Below are positions 52,380-61,787 of a stretch of 64,000 nucleotides of DNA, in pieces. Location of the stretch: assembly GCA_014055525.1 (NCBI GenBank), contig WIAH01000005.1, forward strand, positions 124,001 through 188,000. The letters run 5' to 3'. Positions within the stretch are counted from its first letter, which is position 1, and every line of letters starts with the position of its first letter. Both the position numbers and the translations under genes were made by a program. A model generated the notes under the pieces. That model had not been told where the DNA came from, searched no databases, and saw only the letters and a program-made list of their open reading frames with translations. This DNA is from Nitrospira sp. CR1.3. GTDB lineage: Bacteria > Nitrospirota > Nitrospiria > Nitrospirales > Nitrospiraceae.

Positions 52380-53834
52380 ATGAAACGGACCGGAGCGTGG
52401 ATACTGTTCGCTCTATTGAGCCTGATGCTCGGCTGCGAGTACGTCCGCCCCACCATGAACGCGCCGCTTCCCCGGTGGAATCCGGAGCACGGGTATCGCT
52501 TCGCTAATCTCCCACCTTCCGTGGGGAGCAACACAAACAGTCTCTTCGTGGTGGCCTCGTTCTCCGGCGGCGGCGCGCGGGCCTCGACGCTGGCCTATGG
52601 CGTGTTGCGTGAACTCGCCAGAACGCCGATCGTGTGGGAAGGCTATCGAAAGCGCCTCATCGACGAGCTCACCATCATCAATGCCCTGTCGGGCGGCAGC
52701 TTCACAGCCGCATACTACGCCCTGTATCACGACCGCATTTTTCATGACTTCGAGTATCGCTTTCTTCGAAAAGACTGGGAGAGCGAATTGCGCGGGCGGA
52801 TCCTCCGGTCCCCCAGCAATTGGGTCCGGCTCTGGTCTCCCTACTTCGGCCGCGCCCATATCTTTTCCGAACTCCTGGACGAGGCCCTGTTCGAAGGAGC
52901 CACGTTCAATGATCTCGTCTCCAGCGATCAGCGGCCGATCATCTTCATTCATGCTTCCGACATGGCCACCGTCTCTCGATTCGAATTCAATCAACGGCAG
53001 TTCGATCTGATCTGTTCCGACCTCAGCAAACTGCCGCTCTCCGTCGCAACCGCCTCTTCAAGCGCGCTCCCGCTGGTCCTCAGCCCCATCTCACTGAAGA
53101 ACTACGCCGGCCACTGTGGATTTCATCCGCCGTCGTACCTGACAGCGGAGAAGCACACGTCCTGGGGCCGTCGGCGCGCGACCGAGTTGCGATCGTACCT
53201 CGATTCCGAAAAGCGTCCGTACATCCATCTGTTGGACGGTGGGCTCGCCGACAACATCGGCATGCGCAGCGTGTTGGAGCTCTCCGCGCTCGTTGAGAAC
53301 CTCGAATCCTCGTTCGAAGTGCTTGGAGTCAAACAGATCCGAAAACTCGTTTACCTGATGGTGAGCGCCGAAACTCATCCGGATGTCAATCAGTACAAGC
53401 TGGATGAAATTCCCAGCCTCGAACGGGTGGTGAACGCCCTGGTCGACATCCCGATCAACCGGTATTCCGACGACACCTTCGAGCTGATGGGTCAGGCCGT
53501 CACGCAATGGCGGGCACAATTACGCCAGCGGGCTCGAACTGATACGAGCGTGTTCACGCCCGACGCCGATATTTACTTCATCAATGCCAGCTTGTCGGAG
53601 TTGGAGGACCCGGACGAGCAGGCGCGCCTCATGAAGATTCCTACGAATCTGGCGCTGACCGATGATCAGATCGACCACCTGCTCCTGGCCGCGTCCAAGC
53701 TCATCCGGAACGACAAAGATTTTCAACGGCTCCTGCGGGACTTGGAGGAGGAAGCCGCAAGAACTCCACTGATCTCGCAATCGGCGGATGCATTGCCGAA
53801 GGACAGCGCCGCTTCGCCCGGCCAGTTACCATAG
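52380..53834 (+). CDS. Patatin-like phospholipase lipoprotein
   Basis: This 484-residue protein has a lipoprotein signal (ILFALLSLMLGC). The patatin core has FSGGGARAST as the oxyanion loop, nucleophile Ser in NALSGGSFTAAYY and catalytic Asp in LLDGGLADNIG. The elbow reads A-L-S-G-G instead of the standard G-x-S-x-G, so the first Gly is Ala. Likely tethered to the outer membrane, acting on phospholipids. Confidence 0.84.
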   Translation: MKRTGAWILFALLSLMLGCEYVRPTMNAPLPRWNPEHGYRFANLPPSVGSNTNSLFVVASFSGGGARASTLAYGVLRELARTPIVWEGYRKRLIDELTIINALSGGSFTAAYYALYHDRIFHDFEYRFLRKDWESELRGRILRSPSNWVRLWSPYFGRAHIFSELLDEALFEGATFNDLVSSDQRPIIFIHASDMATVSRFEFNQRQFDLICSDLSKLPLSVATASSSALPLVLSPISLKNYAGHCGFHPPSYLTAEKHTSWGRRRATELRSYLDSEKRPYIHLLDGGLADNIGMRSVLELSALVENLESSFEVLGVKQIRKLVYLMVSAETHPDVNQYKLDEIPSLERVVNALVDIPINRYSDDTFELMGQAVTQWRAQLRQRARTDTSVFTPDADIYFINASLSELEDPDEQARLMKIPTNLALTDDQIDHLLLAASKLIRNDKDFQRLLRDLEEEAARTPLISQSADALPKDSAASPGQLP

Positions 53835-53866
53835 CCAAACAGGCCGAGGCGGCGAAACAGCGCGAA

Positions 53867-54016
53867 ATGCGGCGCACGAAGAGCGAGGCGGAGGCGAAGG
53901 CCAATGCCGAGATGAACAAGTACCTGACGGACGCGCAGCGGAAGGCCCTGGGTATGCCACCGGCCGGCGGTCCGGCGCCGAAAGTGGAGCCCCACGGCTT
54001 GACAGCCGTGGTCCCT
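53867..54016 (+). pseudogene. Helical coding remnant truncated at a hairpin repeat
   Basis: A frame in which KQREMRRTKSEAEAKANAEM and NKYLTDAQRKALGMPPAGG read as a plausible alpha-helical C-terminus. It is overrun by the 33-bp hairpin repeat (53984-54016) and then by the convergent CBS gene. It continues openly upstream into the patatin gene in a different frame. It may be a leftover of a displaced gene or simply chance. Confidence 0.3.
53984..54016. repeat. 33-bp hairpin repeat, second locus
   Basis: GTGGAGCC followed by the perfect hairpin CCACGGCT-TGAC-AGCCGTGG and TCCCT; identical to 38613-38645. Confidence 0.9.
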
Positions 54017-54051
54017 AAGGGCGCCCGTTGGCTTCAACGTAGAGCGGACAT

Positions 54052-54504
54052 TCAGCCCCGCATCGCCTTCTCGAAGAACAGCCCGCGGTTGATGTCGCCG
54101 ATACTGAGCATTCCGACCAGCAGACCCTTGTCGACAACGGGGATGCGCCGGAAGTTTTTGAGCCCCATGTACGAGGCCGCTTCCAGAATGGGATCGTGAG
54201 GCGCCACCGTAAGGGGGTTCCGGCTCATAATCTCTTCGACTTTTCTACCGAGCGCCTCGGGATAGCCCTCCTCCATCTCGACGAAATCCCGGCTGTGCAC
54301 GTTGTCGTGAATGTAGTCCCCAAGGTTGGGATAGAGCGGCAGCAGAACGTCGCGCAATGTGACCATCCCGATGAGCCTGGCCTCCCCCTCGACCACCGGG
54401 ATCGCTCCGCAGTTGCGGTTCATCATTTTCACCACCACCGACCGAACGGTATCAGTCTTTCTGGCGGTGACGAGCCCGGTTGACATGACTTCATGGACCA
54501 GCAT
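54052..54504 (-). CDS. CBS-domain-pair protein
   Basis: This 150-residue protein has two CBS motifs (MLVHEVMSTGLVTARKTDTV with GMVTLRDVLLPLY, then VEEIMSRNPLTVAPHDPILE with GMLSIGDINRGLF). ATG at 54504 follows GGAGG; longer frames upstream are not supported. It is a second stand-alone CBS protein in this window besides that at 16629. Confidence 0.87.
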   Translation of the reverse strand: MLVHEVMSTGLVTARKTDTVRSVVVKMMNRNCGAIPVVEGEARLIGMVTLRDVLLPLYPNLGDYIHDNVHSRDFVEMEEGYPEALGRKVEEIMSRNPLTVAPHDPILEAASYMGLKNFRRIPVVDKGLLVGMLSIGDINRGLFFEKAMRG

Positions 54505-54640
54505 GGCGGCCTCCTTGTCTTCAATACCGCGAACCGCTTCGGGTTGTCGAATCGTCCCCGCGTAAAACAGCACGGGCGACCCTGCAGCGTTAAAATGGAG
54601 AGGTCGCCCGTGAGTGGCGCTTGGGACGCCGAACGTTATG

Positions 54641-54670
54641 TTGTCTGTTGATTCTGAAGACCCGTACAAG
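54641..54670 (+). promoter_or_regulatory. Promoter-like pair upstream of the small RNA
   Basis: TTGTCT (54641-54646), 18-bp spacer, TACAAG (54665-54670). The -10 is weak, so this is only a candidate. Confidence 0.35.
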
Positions 54671-54679
54671 GATGGGGTC

Positions 54680-54831
54680 TCTGGCAGCTTGTCAGGGGAA
54701 GAACGACTTGATCCCAGGCGCTTGTGTTCCTCACGCTGGCCTGGGCTCTCCGCGATGGCTCATCGAACTTTCTGTTTCCCTTACGCGGGAAAGCGACAGC
54801 CGATGAAGAACCGGCTAGCGTGACTGACAAG
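54680..54831 (+). ncRNA. Candidate 6S-like small RNA
   Basis: The ends pair perfectly: CTTGTCAG (54688-54695) with CTGACAAG (54824-54831). Inside are CCCAGGC/GCCTGGG (54713-54719/54739-54745) and TTTCCC/GGGAAA (54775-54780/54787-54792). The segment GGGCTCTCCGCGATGGCTC loosely resembles the central part of proteobacterial 6S RNA. An intrinsic terminator follows directly. No protein is encoded. The 6S assignment is tentative; other structured RNAs are possible. Confidence 0.4.
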
Positions 54832-54833
54832 AT

Positions 54834-54860
54834 GCCCGCCCATGACTCGGCGGGCCTTTG
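54834..54860 (+). terminator. Intrinsic terminator hairpin
   Basis: GCCCGCC (54834-54840), loop catgactc, GGCGGGC (54849-54855), then CTTTGT. The T tract is short. Confidence 0.6.
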
Positions 54861-55188
54861 TGGTCCGGTGGATTCAGGTCTTCCATTTCCACCTTCTCCT
54901 TGATTCGGAATGACTGGAGGGGACCAGCCTTCGCACGCTTTTCCCTTTACGCCTCTTCGCTGAACCTGTCAACTGGGGGAATCAAGAAATTTTCTTGCGC
55001 TCCTCAGCATGACCCAGCATAACCCGTGCCATTGACTGGGCTCTTTGGTCTGTCTAGTCTATTTGGCAGTCCTGGTTCTGAGGACGAGATAAACGAAAGA
55101 GACGTGCGGAACCGGACAGAACAACAGTATCCGGAGGCGCGTCCATCGTCATGTCAACAAGCCCGAACCTTTAAGAGAGAGCATTATC

Positions 55189-55788
55189 ATGTCACGACGA
55201 TTGAGCCTCCCCTACGCGCTGTCGATCCTGTGCCTTGCTTTTTCCTCCTGCGCTGAGCTTGAGACTCCGGTCAACGGCTCCAGCAGCCAAAACCGTCACA
55301 ATGAGGACCAAGCGGCGGTAGTCGAACTCCGCAAGTCTGCCGAGGAAGGGAACGCGGATGCCCAAAACAAACTCGGCATGCTCTATAGTGAAGGCAGAGG
55401 CGTCCCCCAAGACTATGTGCAGGCGAAGCAATGGTTCGAAAAGGCCGCAGAGCAGGGTCACGCGGGGGCCCAGGTCAACCTCGGAACATTGTACTTTCAC
55501 GGGCACGGCGCTCCGGAAAGCGAGCAGATGGCGCTCTCCTGGTTCCGCCGGGCCGCAGACCAGAGGGATCCGCTTGCCTTTGCCAAACTCGGACTCATGT
55601 ATGCCCAAGGACGAGGCGTGCCCCAGGACTTTGTCCAGGCCCACATGTGGTACAACCTCTCGGCGGCGCACGGAGAGAAGCGGGCATCCGAGCTTCGCGA
55701 TACCTTGGCGAAGCAGATGACTCCGGCTCAGCTGGCCGAGGCGCAGAGACTGGCGCGGGAGTGGACGCCGAAACGGAAGCAGCTATGA
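55189..55788 (+). CDS. Sel1-repeat lipoprotein
   Basis: This 199-residue protein has a lipoprotein signal (ALSILCLAFSSC). About three Sel1/TPR-like repeats follow: ADAQNKLGMLYSEGRGVPQD, AGAQVNLGTLYFHGHGAP and LAFAKLGLMYAQGRGVPQD. A basic tail (LAREWTPKRKQL) follows. Sel1 proteins scaffold protein-protein contacts. The stop is 6 bp from that of the convergent gene. Confidence 0.85.
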   Translation: MSRRLSLPYALSILCLAFSSCAELETPVNGSSSQNRHNEDQAAVVELRKSAEEGNADAQNKLGMLYSEGRGVPQDYVQAKQWFEKAAEQGHAGAQVNLGTLYFHGHGAPESEQMALSWFRRAADQRDPLAFAKLGLMYAQGRGVPQDFVQAHMWYNLSAAHGEKRASELRDTLAKQMTPAQLAEAQRLAREWTPKRKQL

Positions 55789-55794
55789 ATGCGC

Positions 55795-56634
55795 TCACTC
55801 GGACTGATAGAGGCGCACAGCCTTGGCCAGGTTTTCCGGCGTGCCGATGTCGAGATGTGCGGCATCGGGGAATTTCACGCTTTGAATCGAGAGTCCCGCT
55901 TTCAGCGCGGCCTGCAATACGACGCCGACCGCCAGGTCGCCGCCCGGATCGTTGGCCTTGCTGGTCAAACGACCGAGATCACGCCTGGTGTCCTCGGCGC
56001 GGAGGTACCGGTGTAAGAACTCCGAGAAGAGCGGAGTCCAGACTGCAAAATCCCATCCGTACGTCAGCGTCGTAGCGGCCGGTTTCATGACGATGGCGCG
56101 GACCAAGCCGTCCTCTTCGGCATCGACCATATCCCAGCTCCGCGGATCTTCGACAGGGTGCAGGCCTAGAACGACATCAGCCCTCGTGTGTTCCTGCTTG
56201 CCGATCAATAGGCTGTAGGCGTCGCTCGGCCCGAATAAAATATCTGGAAATCCGAAAGCGATCCGGTACTGCGCCACAAAGGGATAGGCGCGATCGATGG
56301 TATCCGGCGGCCCGAGCGATCCGGGAATCACCACATAGGCGAGCGACATTCCGACCGCTTCTCCCTCTCGGAAATAGTTCGGGATGTCCCATTTCCCTTC
56401 CCGAATGACGAAGTAGGTTTTGGCAATGCCCGCGGCCCTGAATTTGTCCAAGAGATACTGCGCCGCAACCTTGGGTCTGGGAGTCCCGCTCCTTTCGTCT
56501 CTGCTGAAACCGACAGGAAACAGTTCCTTGCTGCAGGGAAAGGGCTGAAGCCGCTTGGCGAGACCGGCCGCCGGGACGAGTCCCACCACTTCGGGCAGGC
56601 CATTATGCGATCCGGCAAGTGAGGAAGCAGTCAT
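55795..56634 (-). CDS. Nucleotidyltransferase-like protein (sugar-1-phosphate type)
   Basis: This 279-residue protein has the NTP-transferase signature VVGLVPAAGLAKRLQPFPCS with KELFPVGF, then GFPDILFGPSDAYSLL and YGWDFAVWTP. The Gly-rich loop is GLVPAAGLAKRL in place of GxGTRL, so sugar-1-phosphate nucleotidyltransferase activity is likely but the specific sugar is unknown. No sugar biosynthesis cluster is attached. Confidence 0.78.
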   Translation of the reverse strand: MTASSLAGSHNGLPEVVGLVPAAGLAKRLQPFPCSKELFPVGFSRDERSGTPRPKVAAQYLLDKFRAAGIAKTYFVIREGKWDIPNYFREGEAVGMSLAYVVIPGSLGPPDTIDRAYPFVAQYRIAFGFPDILFGPSDAYSLLIGKQEHTRADVVLGLHPVEDPRSWDMVDAEEDGLVRAIVMKPAATTLTYGWDFAVWTPLFSEFLHRYLRAEDTRRDLGRLTSKANDPGGDLAVGVVLQAALKAGLSIQSVKFPDAAHLDIGTPENLAKAVRLYQSE

Positions 56635-56817
56635 CGGGGCAGCATTATCTCCGGTTTCTTCCTGAAAGCCAATACGATTGCGACCAGTGCCAGCCCGCCG
56701 TTGAATGAAATCCGGACAGCCTCCCCGCCTGGCCTTCCTTGACAGGGTTTTGCGCGGCTCGTAAGCTGCATTTGCCTGATCGCTCCCCTGTTTCCCAGCT
56801 TGCGAGGGGACTTTTCA

Positions 56818-58152
56818 ATGAAGGCCCTCGATAGCCGCTCCCATCGGCCGCCGCTTGCTCCGGTCGTCGCAACTCTGGCATTCCTCACCGCTCTATTGAC
56901 GGGAGGGCCTGCGGCGAGAGCCGAGCCGTTCGTCGTCCTCGCCACCTATGACGGCGTCATCAACCCGGTCTCCGCCGAATATCTCCATGATGCGCTCACC
57001 TCGGCCCAAGAGAGCGGGGCCCAGGCATTGATTATCCGCCTCAACACTCCCGGCGGCCTCGACAGCTCGATGCGGCTCATCATCAAAGACATCACCGGCG
57101 CCGCCGTTCCCGTGGTCGTCTACGTGGCTCCGTCCAGCGGACGGGCCGCCTCCGCCGGCGTCTTCATCACGCTCGCCGCGCATGTGGCGGCAATGGCTCC
57201 CGGAACAAATATCGGGGCCGCCCACCCCGTCGCCATGGGCGGGCAAGAAATGGACAAGGAGATGAAGGAAAAGGTCGAGAACGACTCTGTCGCCTATATC
57301 AAGTCGATCGCCGAGCAACGGAAACGGAACGCGGCCTGGGCGGAGGATGCGGTCCGCAAAAGCCTGTCCGTCACGGAGCGGGAGGCCTTGAAGTTGAAGA
57401 TCATCGATCTGGTCGTCGACGACGTGCCGGCCCTGCTGAAGCAATTGGACGGGCGCACCGTCACTCTTCAAACCGGCCAGGCGGTGTTGCGCACGGCAGC
57501 GGCGACCTTGCGCGAGTTCCCGATGGGGCTTCGCTTGGAATTTCTCAAGGCGCTTAGCGATCCGAACATCGCCTATCTCCTCATGACGATCGGCACCGTT
57601 GGACTCATGGCAGAGCTGTACAATCCCGGCGCGATTCTGCCGGGCATCGTCGGCGCCATCAGCCTGATCATGGCGTTCTATTCCTTCCAATCGCTCCCGG
57701 TGAATTATGCAGGCGTCCTGTTGTTTCTGCTCGGGATCGTCTTCTTCGTTTTGGAAGCCACCGTTACCAGTTACGGTTTGCTGGCCATCGGTGGAATTGT
57801 CTCGATGCTTCTCGGGTCGGTGATGCTGATCAAGACCGATGTCGAGTTCCTCCGGATTTCCTGGTCCGTCATCCTTCCGGTCGTGGGACTGGCCGCCCTC
57901 TTCTCGCTCTTGATCGTGGGGATGGGCGTCCGGGCCATGCGTCGCCCGCCGGCGACCGGCCGCGAGGAAATGGTCGGGCTCGTCGGGATCGTCAGGACGG
58001 CGCTGACTCCTCATGGACAAGTGGCCGTCCATGGAGAACTCTGGGAGGCAATCAGCGAGCACCCTCTCCAGCCGGGCGACGAAGCGGAAGTCACCAGCGT
58101 CGATGGCCTGCGTCTACGCGTCAAACCCCTCTCCGCACAGAAAGAGGTCTGA
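56818..58152 (+). CDS. NfeD-family membrane serine protease
   Basis: This 444-residue protein has a signal peptide ([20 protein letters not shown]) and a ClpP-like domain ([50 protein letters not shown] with the catalytic Ser). Four membrane helices follow, then a C-terminal OB-fold NfeD domain. It pairs with the stomatin gene 2 bp downstream, the standard NfeD-SPFH partnership in membrane quality control. Start at 56818 follows GAGGGG. Confidence 0.92.
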   Translation: MKALDSRSHRPPLAPVVATLAFLTALLTGGPAARAEPFVVLATYDGVINPVSAEYLHDALTSAQESGAQALIIRLNTPGGLDSSMRLIIKDITGAAVPVVVYVAPSSGRAASAGVFITLAAHVAAMAPGTNIGAAHPVAMGGQEMDKEMKEKVENDSVAYIKSIAEQRKRNAAWAEDAVRKSLSVTEREALKLKIIDLVVDDVPALLKQLDGRTVTLQTGQAVLRTAAATLREFPMGLRLEFLKALSDPNIAYLLMTIGTVGLMAELYNPGAILPGIVGAISLIMAFYSFQSLPVNYAGVLLFLLGIVFFVLEATVTSYGLLAIGGIVSMLLGSVMLIKTDVEFLRISWSVILPVVGLAALFSLLIVGMGVRAMRRPPATGREEMVGLVGIVRTALTPHGQVAVHGELWEAISEHPLQPGDEAEVTSVDGLRLRVKPLSAQKEV

Positions 58153-58153
58153 T

Positions 58154-58927
58154 ATGCTCTTTAGCCCGTTTGCGATCCTCATTCTCGGAGCCGTCCTCAT
58201 CCTGATGGGATTCAATGTCCTCAGGGAATACGAGCGCGGCGTGATCTTTCGGTGGGGCCGACTCGCCCGCGGACTCGTCGGCGGGAACGGTCCCGGCGTG
58301 GTGATCATCATCCCGTTCATCGACAAGCTGGTTCGCGTCAGTCTGCGGACTGTGGCCATGGACGTGCCTCCGCAGGATGTCATCACGAAGGACAACGTCA
58401 CCGTCAAGGTGAACGCGGTCATCTACTTCCGGGTCGTGGACCAGGAGCGGGCCATCATTCAGGTTGAAGACTATCTCTACGCCACCTCCATGATGTCTCA
58501 GACGACTCTCCGCAGCGTGCTGGGGCAGAGCCAGCTCGACGATCTGCTGTCGAAGCGCGAGCAGATCAATGCCGACCTGCAACGGATCATCGATCAGCAG
58601 ACGGAGCCCTGGGGTGTCAAAGTCACGGCTGTGGAAGTGAAGAACGTGGACCTGCCGCAGGAAATGCAACGGGCCATCGCGCGCCAGGCGGAAGCGGAGC
58701 GCGAACGCCGCGCCAAGATTATCCATGCCGAGGGGGAATTCGAAGCCTCCAGGCGTCTGGCCGACGCCGCCGATGTGATCAGTCGAAACCCGGCCGCGCT
58801 GCAGCTCCGCTACCTGCAGACGCTGGTCGAGATCGCGGCGGAGAAGAATTCGACGACCATCTTTCCGATCCCCATCGACACCATCGCCCCCTTCCTCAAA
58901 ACATTGGGCAGGCAGGCGGAACCGTAA
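58154..58927 (+). CDS. SPFH/stomatin-family membrane protein
   Basis: This 257-residue protein has one N-terminal membrane helix ([18 protein letters not shown]) followed by the SPFH domain: [38 protein letters not shown] and [21 protein letters not shown] coiled coil with [20 protein letters not shown] completes it. It follows the NfeD gene with a 1-bp gap and is its usual partner and substrate. Confidence 0.93.
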   Translation: MLFSPFAILILGAVLILMGFNVLREYERGVIFRWGRLARGLVGGNGPGVVIIIPFIDKLVRVSLRTVAMDVPPQDVITKDNVTVKVNAVIYFRVVDQERAIIQVEDYLYATSMMSQTTLRSVLGQSQLDDLLSKREQINADLQRIIDQQTEPWGVKVTAVEVKNVDLPQEMQRAIARQAEAERERRAKIIHAEGEFEASRRLADAADVISRNPAALQLRYLQTLVEIAAEKNSTTIFPIPIDTIAPFLKTLGRQAEP

Positions 58928-58991
58928 GGCGAAATGATGTTCGCCTATTGTATTCAGCCGCTGGAGGGGACGCAATCACAACCCCCCTCGG

Positions 58992-60170
58992 CTACCCGCC
59001 GGCGATTTCATGGTAGTACGCATCCAGCATCGCGGCGCGGGCCGGCTCGACAATCACCAGTTGACGCCGGTCGAACGTGTTGGCGCAGTAGAGATAGCGG
59101 CCTTCGTCCGATCGACCGAACTCCACGTGCAACTGCCGTCCGTCGGTCTCGGTTTTCGTGGTCTCCTTAACGATCGATCGATTATGCAGCCGTTGCCACG
59201 CTGCCTGCGCAGACGCGTGATGGTTCTCATAAAGCGGCTCGTCGCTGCCGGCGGCCGCCGGTTTTGTGACAGAGGGATTGAACGGCAGCCCTTCGTCAGG
59301 CTCTGGTGATTCGTCCCAGGCAAGCCTCTCCCGTCCTTCGTTTTTCATCAGATAAAACGGCCCGTCGTCGGCGATTTCCTCCACGAGTCGGTAACGGATC
59401 GGCTCGGGCTGTTCAACAAGTGAAAGCCCGCGGCCGGTCAATGCCCGCTGGAACGGCACTCGTCTGGACAGCTGCCGGGTTTTTTCAAACACGATCATGC
59501 GCCCAGGTGTCGAGAGCGCGGCGCAGAGTCGATCGAGCCGAGTTCCGATGCCCGTCCGCTCTTCGAACTGCGATTGCTGATGAACATCATGGGCCCGTTC
59601 GAACGTCGTCCAATCCCGACTCGGGAGGCCGGGATCCTGTTCGACCTGAACCAGCGCGTGGGTCGCAACGACAAGGTCAAACCGACCGGGTAGCGGCTCC
59701 CGCGCGACTTCCCGACAGTCAAAACGAAGATTCTCCAAGCCGAGAGCTTTCGCCTTGTCCTGCGCCTGCGAGATGGAGACAGCGGAGCGATCGACTCCGA
59801 CAAAGCGTATGTGTGGAAACCGCTTCGCGTAGAACGTGGTAAGGATGCCGACGCCGCAGCCGAAGTCGAGGACGGTCTGCGCGTCTGCGATTCGAGAGGC
59901 TACCAGCGACCCTATTGTGAGGTAATAGTCGTACCGCTGGCTGTAGAGAACCGGCAGGATGCGCGGATGGGCTGTGGCATCGTAAAAGGCGACTTCATCA
60001 GCCGCGGAACCCTGTCGTTTCCGCTCGACGTGGCCGTGAAGAGCTGAGAGTTCTTGCGCCGAAAGGAGCTGGCGTTGCCACTGAAAGTAGGCATCATCAC
60101 TGGTGAAGCGTCGAAGGCCCCAGGATTCGAGATGGGCGATGAGCGCTCGTTGCAACGAGTCACTGATCAT
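58992..60170 (-). CDS. Class I methyltransferase-domain protein
   Basis: This 392-residue protein has SAM motif VLDFGCGVGILTTFYAKRF, the acidic VGVDRSAVSISQAQDKAKAL and the post-motif FDLVVATHALVQVEQDP, preceded by an about 75-residue N-terminal helix-rich region. The C-terminal 150 residues (ending VIVEPARAAMLDAYYHEIAG) do not match a known domain to my eye. Substrate unknown. Confidence 0.8.
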   Translation of the reverse strand: MISDSLQRALIAHLESWGLRRFTSDDAYFQWQRQLLSAQELSALHGHVERKRQGSAADEVAFYDATAHPRILPVLYSQRYDYYLTIGSLVASRIADAQTVLDFGCGVGILTTFYAKRFPHIRFVGVDRSAVSISQAQDKAKALGLENLRFDCREVAREPLPGRFDLVVATHALVQVEQDPGLPSRDWTTFERAHDVHQQSQFEERTGIGTRLDRLCAALSTPGRMIVFEKTRQLSRRVPFQRALTGRGLSLVEQPEPIRYRLVEEIADDGPFYLMKNEGRERLAWDESPEPDEGLPFNPSVTKPAAAGSDEPLYENHHASAQAAWQRLHNRSIVKETTKTETDGRQLHVEFGRSDEGRYLYCANTFDRRQLVIVEPARAAMLDAYYHEIAGG

Positions 60171-60181
60171 CGATCCTCAAA

Positions 60182-60307
60182 GCGCCTGCTCAAAACGTTT
60201 TCCGGCAAGGCCGCAAGGAGCAAGGACCACGAGGCGTACGCAGTGAGGGTACGTTGAGTGATTCGAGCGACTGAGAACGCAGCCGGAGAGCGTTTTCAGC
60301 AGGCGTT
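60182..60307. repeat. Large imperfect palindrome, copy B
   Basis: Outer arms GCGCCTGCTCAAAACG and CGTTTTCAGCAGGCG with TTCCGGC/GCCGGA inside. The core CAAGGCCGCAAGGAGCAAGG and GGTACGTTGAGTGATTCGAG align with the copy at 15977-16098. Lies between two minus-strand genes. Confidence 0.75.
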
Positions 60308-61671
60308 CACGGTCGTTTCAGCATGATGGCATCAAAATACGTCTCCGGCACCGGATGCGGCAGACGCAATTGTCCGCTTCCGAACGCCACATACTTCTCG
60401 CAGGTCAATTGCTCCAGCCCGACCGGTCCCTTGGCGTGAATGCGCGATCCGCTGAGGCCGATGTCGGCGCCCAGGCCGAAACTGTCCCCGGCATTGAGCC
60501 GTGAAGACGCGTTGACCATGACGGTGCTCGCGTCGACTTCACGGGTAAACCGCATGGCGGAATCATAGTTGGTCGTGGCGATGATGGCGTTTTTGCAGGG
60601 TCCATGATCCGCAATGTGCTTCAAGGCCTCGTCGAGATTTGCCACCATCTTGACGGCCAGAACCGGAGATTGAAATTGCGTGCGCCAATCTTCCTCCATT
60701 GCCGGTTTGATCGAAGTATGCCCGCTCATCGCCATCTGTCCCATCAGCGCGATCGTCTTCGGACAGCCTCGCACCTCGATCTTGAATTCGTCGAGGAGCC
60801 GGTTGATCAGCGCCGCCAGGAACTGCCGGCCGATGACCTGCTGGACGAGCAACGTGTCGAGCGCATTGGCTGCTCCGGCGGATTGCGCTTTCGAGTTAAT
60901 GGTGATGTTCTGGGCCATCGGCATATCGGTATCGGCGTCCACATAGAGATGGGTCAGTCCCCCGTCGTGACAGAGCACCGGCATTCTGGCCCCTTCCAAC
61001 ACCGCCTTCCGCAGCCCGGCGCCGCCGCGAGGAATAATGGCGTCGAGACTTTTCACGGACCTGATCAGTTCAATCGCCACTTCCTTTTCCTGGCGCTCGA
61101 GCAGAACCCATGCCCCGGCCGGCACGCCGTCTTGCTCCGCGGCTTCCCGCAACCCCTTGCCGATGGCCTGATGAGTCAAGGCCCACTCAGGCGCCCCGCG
61201 AAACACGCAAGGATTGCCTGATTTCAGGCAGAGCGCAATCGATTCCACCGTCACGAGCGGCTTCATTTCGGAAATGACGCCGATCACTCCGATCGGGACG
61301 CGGACGCGGGATACTTGCAGACCATCCGGTCGCTCCCACCGGGACGTGACGGCCCCGACCGGGTCCGGCGAGTCCGCGATGGCGCGAAGTCGCTCCGCCA
61401 TCTCCTTGATGTCCTCCGCCTTCATCCTGACTCGCGCCACCGCCGCTTTCAGGCGGTTTTTGTCCGGCTCGCTCTCAAAAGCCTTCCCCAGGGCATCGAC
61501 ATCCTTTTCGTTGGCCGCCAGAATCGCGTCTTCATCCGCTGCAAGCCGATCCGCCATGGCGCGCAGCGCCTTGTCTTTGACGGGACCGGACAAAAGCGCG
61601 AGATGAGGAGCAATAGGTCGTATTTCTTTCAATAGTTTATCGAGATATATCTTAACCGGTACTTCAGGCAT
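60307..61671 (-). CDS. ProA-like protein lacking the catalytic cysteine
   Basis: This 454-residue protein has the ALDH fold of glutamate-5-semialdehyde dehydrogenase: VPIGVIGVISEMKPLVTVES, IIPRGGAGLRKAVLEGARMP and VNASSRLNAGDSFGLGADIG. At the position where ProA has GVCNA with the catalytic Cys, this reads SAGAANALDTLLVQQ, so Cys is Ala. The upstream VLRGG equivalent reads VFRGAPEW, also divergent. It may be a diverged paralogue without the reductase reaction, or use another residue. Annotating it proA outright would be unsafe. Confidence 0.85.
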   Translation of the reverse strand: MPEVPVKIYLDKLLKEIRPIAPHLALLSGPVKDKALRAMADRLAADEDAILAANEKDVDALGKAFESEPDKNRLKAAVARVRMKAEDIKEMAERLRAIADSPDPVGAVTSRWERPDGLQVSRVRVPIGVIGVISEMKPLVTVESIALCLKSGNPCVFRGAPEWALTHQAIGKGLREAAEQDGVPAGAWVLLERQEKEVAIELIRSVKSLDAIIPRGGAGLRKAVLEGARMPVLCHDGGLTHLYVDADTDMPMAQNITINSKAQSAGAANALDTLLVQQVIGRQFLAALINRLLDEFKIEVRGCPKTIALMGQMAMSGHTSIKPAMEEDWRTQFQSPVLAVKMVANLDEALKHIADHGPCKNAIIATTNYDSAMRFTREVDASTVMVNASSRLNAGDSFGLGADIGLSGSRIHAKGPVGLEQLTCEKYVAFGSGQLRLPHPVPETYFDAIMLKRP

Positions 61672-61787
61672 TGAGCACCTCGTGAGACGTGATCCGCGAT
61701 GTGAAACCAGCCCTCATAATTTTCTTTCCAACCAAACCGACTGCGGACTATAACACGCGATTTTTCCATCAGTAAACAGCCCCGCCT

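Larger units (their letters stand above)
54505..55188. other. Non-coding stretch with candidate small RNA
   Basis: About 680 bp between the CBS gene and the Sel1 gene. It contains a promoter-like pair at 54641-54670, a structured segment 54680-54831 and a terminator hairpin at 54834-54860. After that no further feature is seen until the Sel1 start. Confidence 0.5.

Noticed and set aside
54614-54823. Short open frames across the candidate small RNA
   Set aside because: Two overlapping frames in different phases with no ribosome-binding site; the strong pairing of the region better supports a structured RNA.
59026-59051. GCATCGCGGCGCGGGCC as another repeat copy
   Set aside because: It lies inside the coding end of the methyltransferase gene and matches only the GC-rich core; codons PARAAM explain it.
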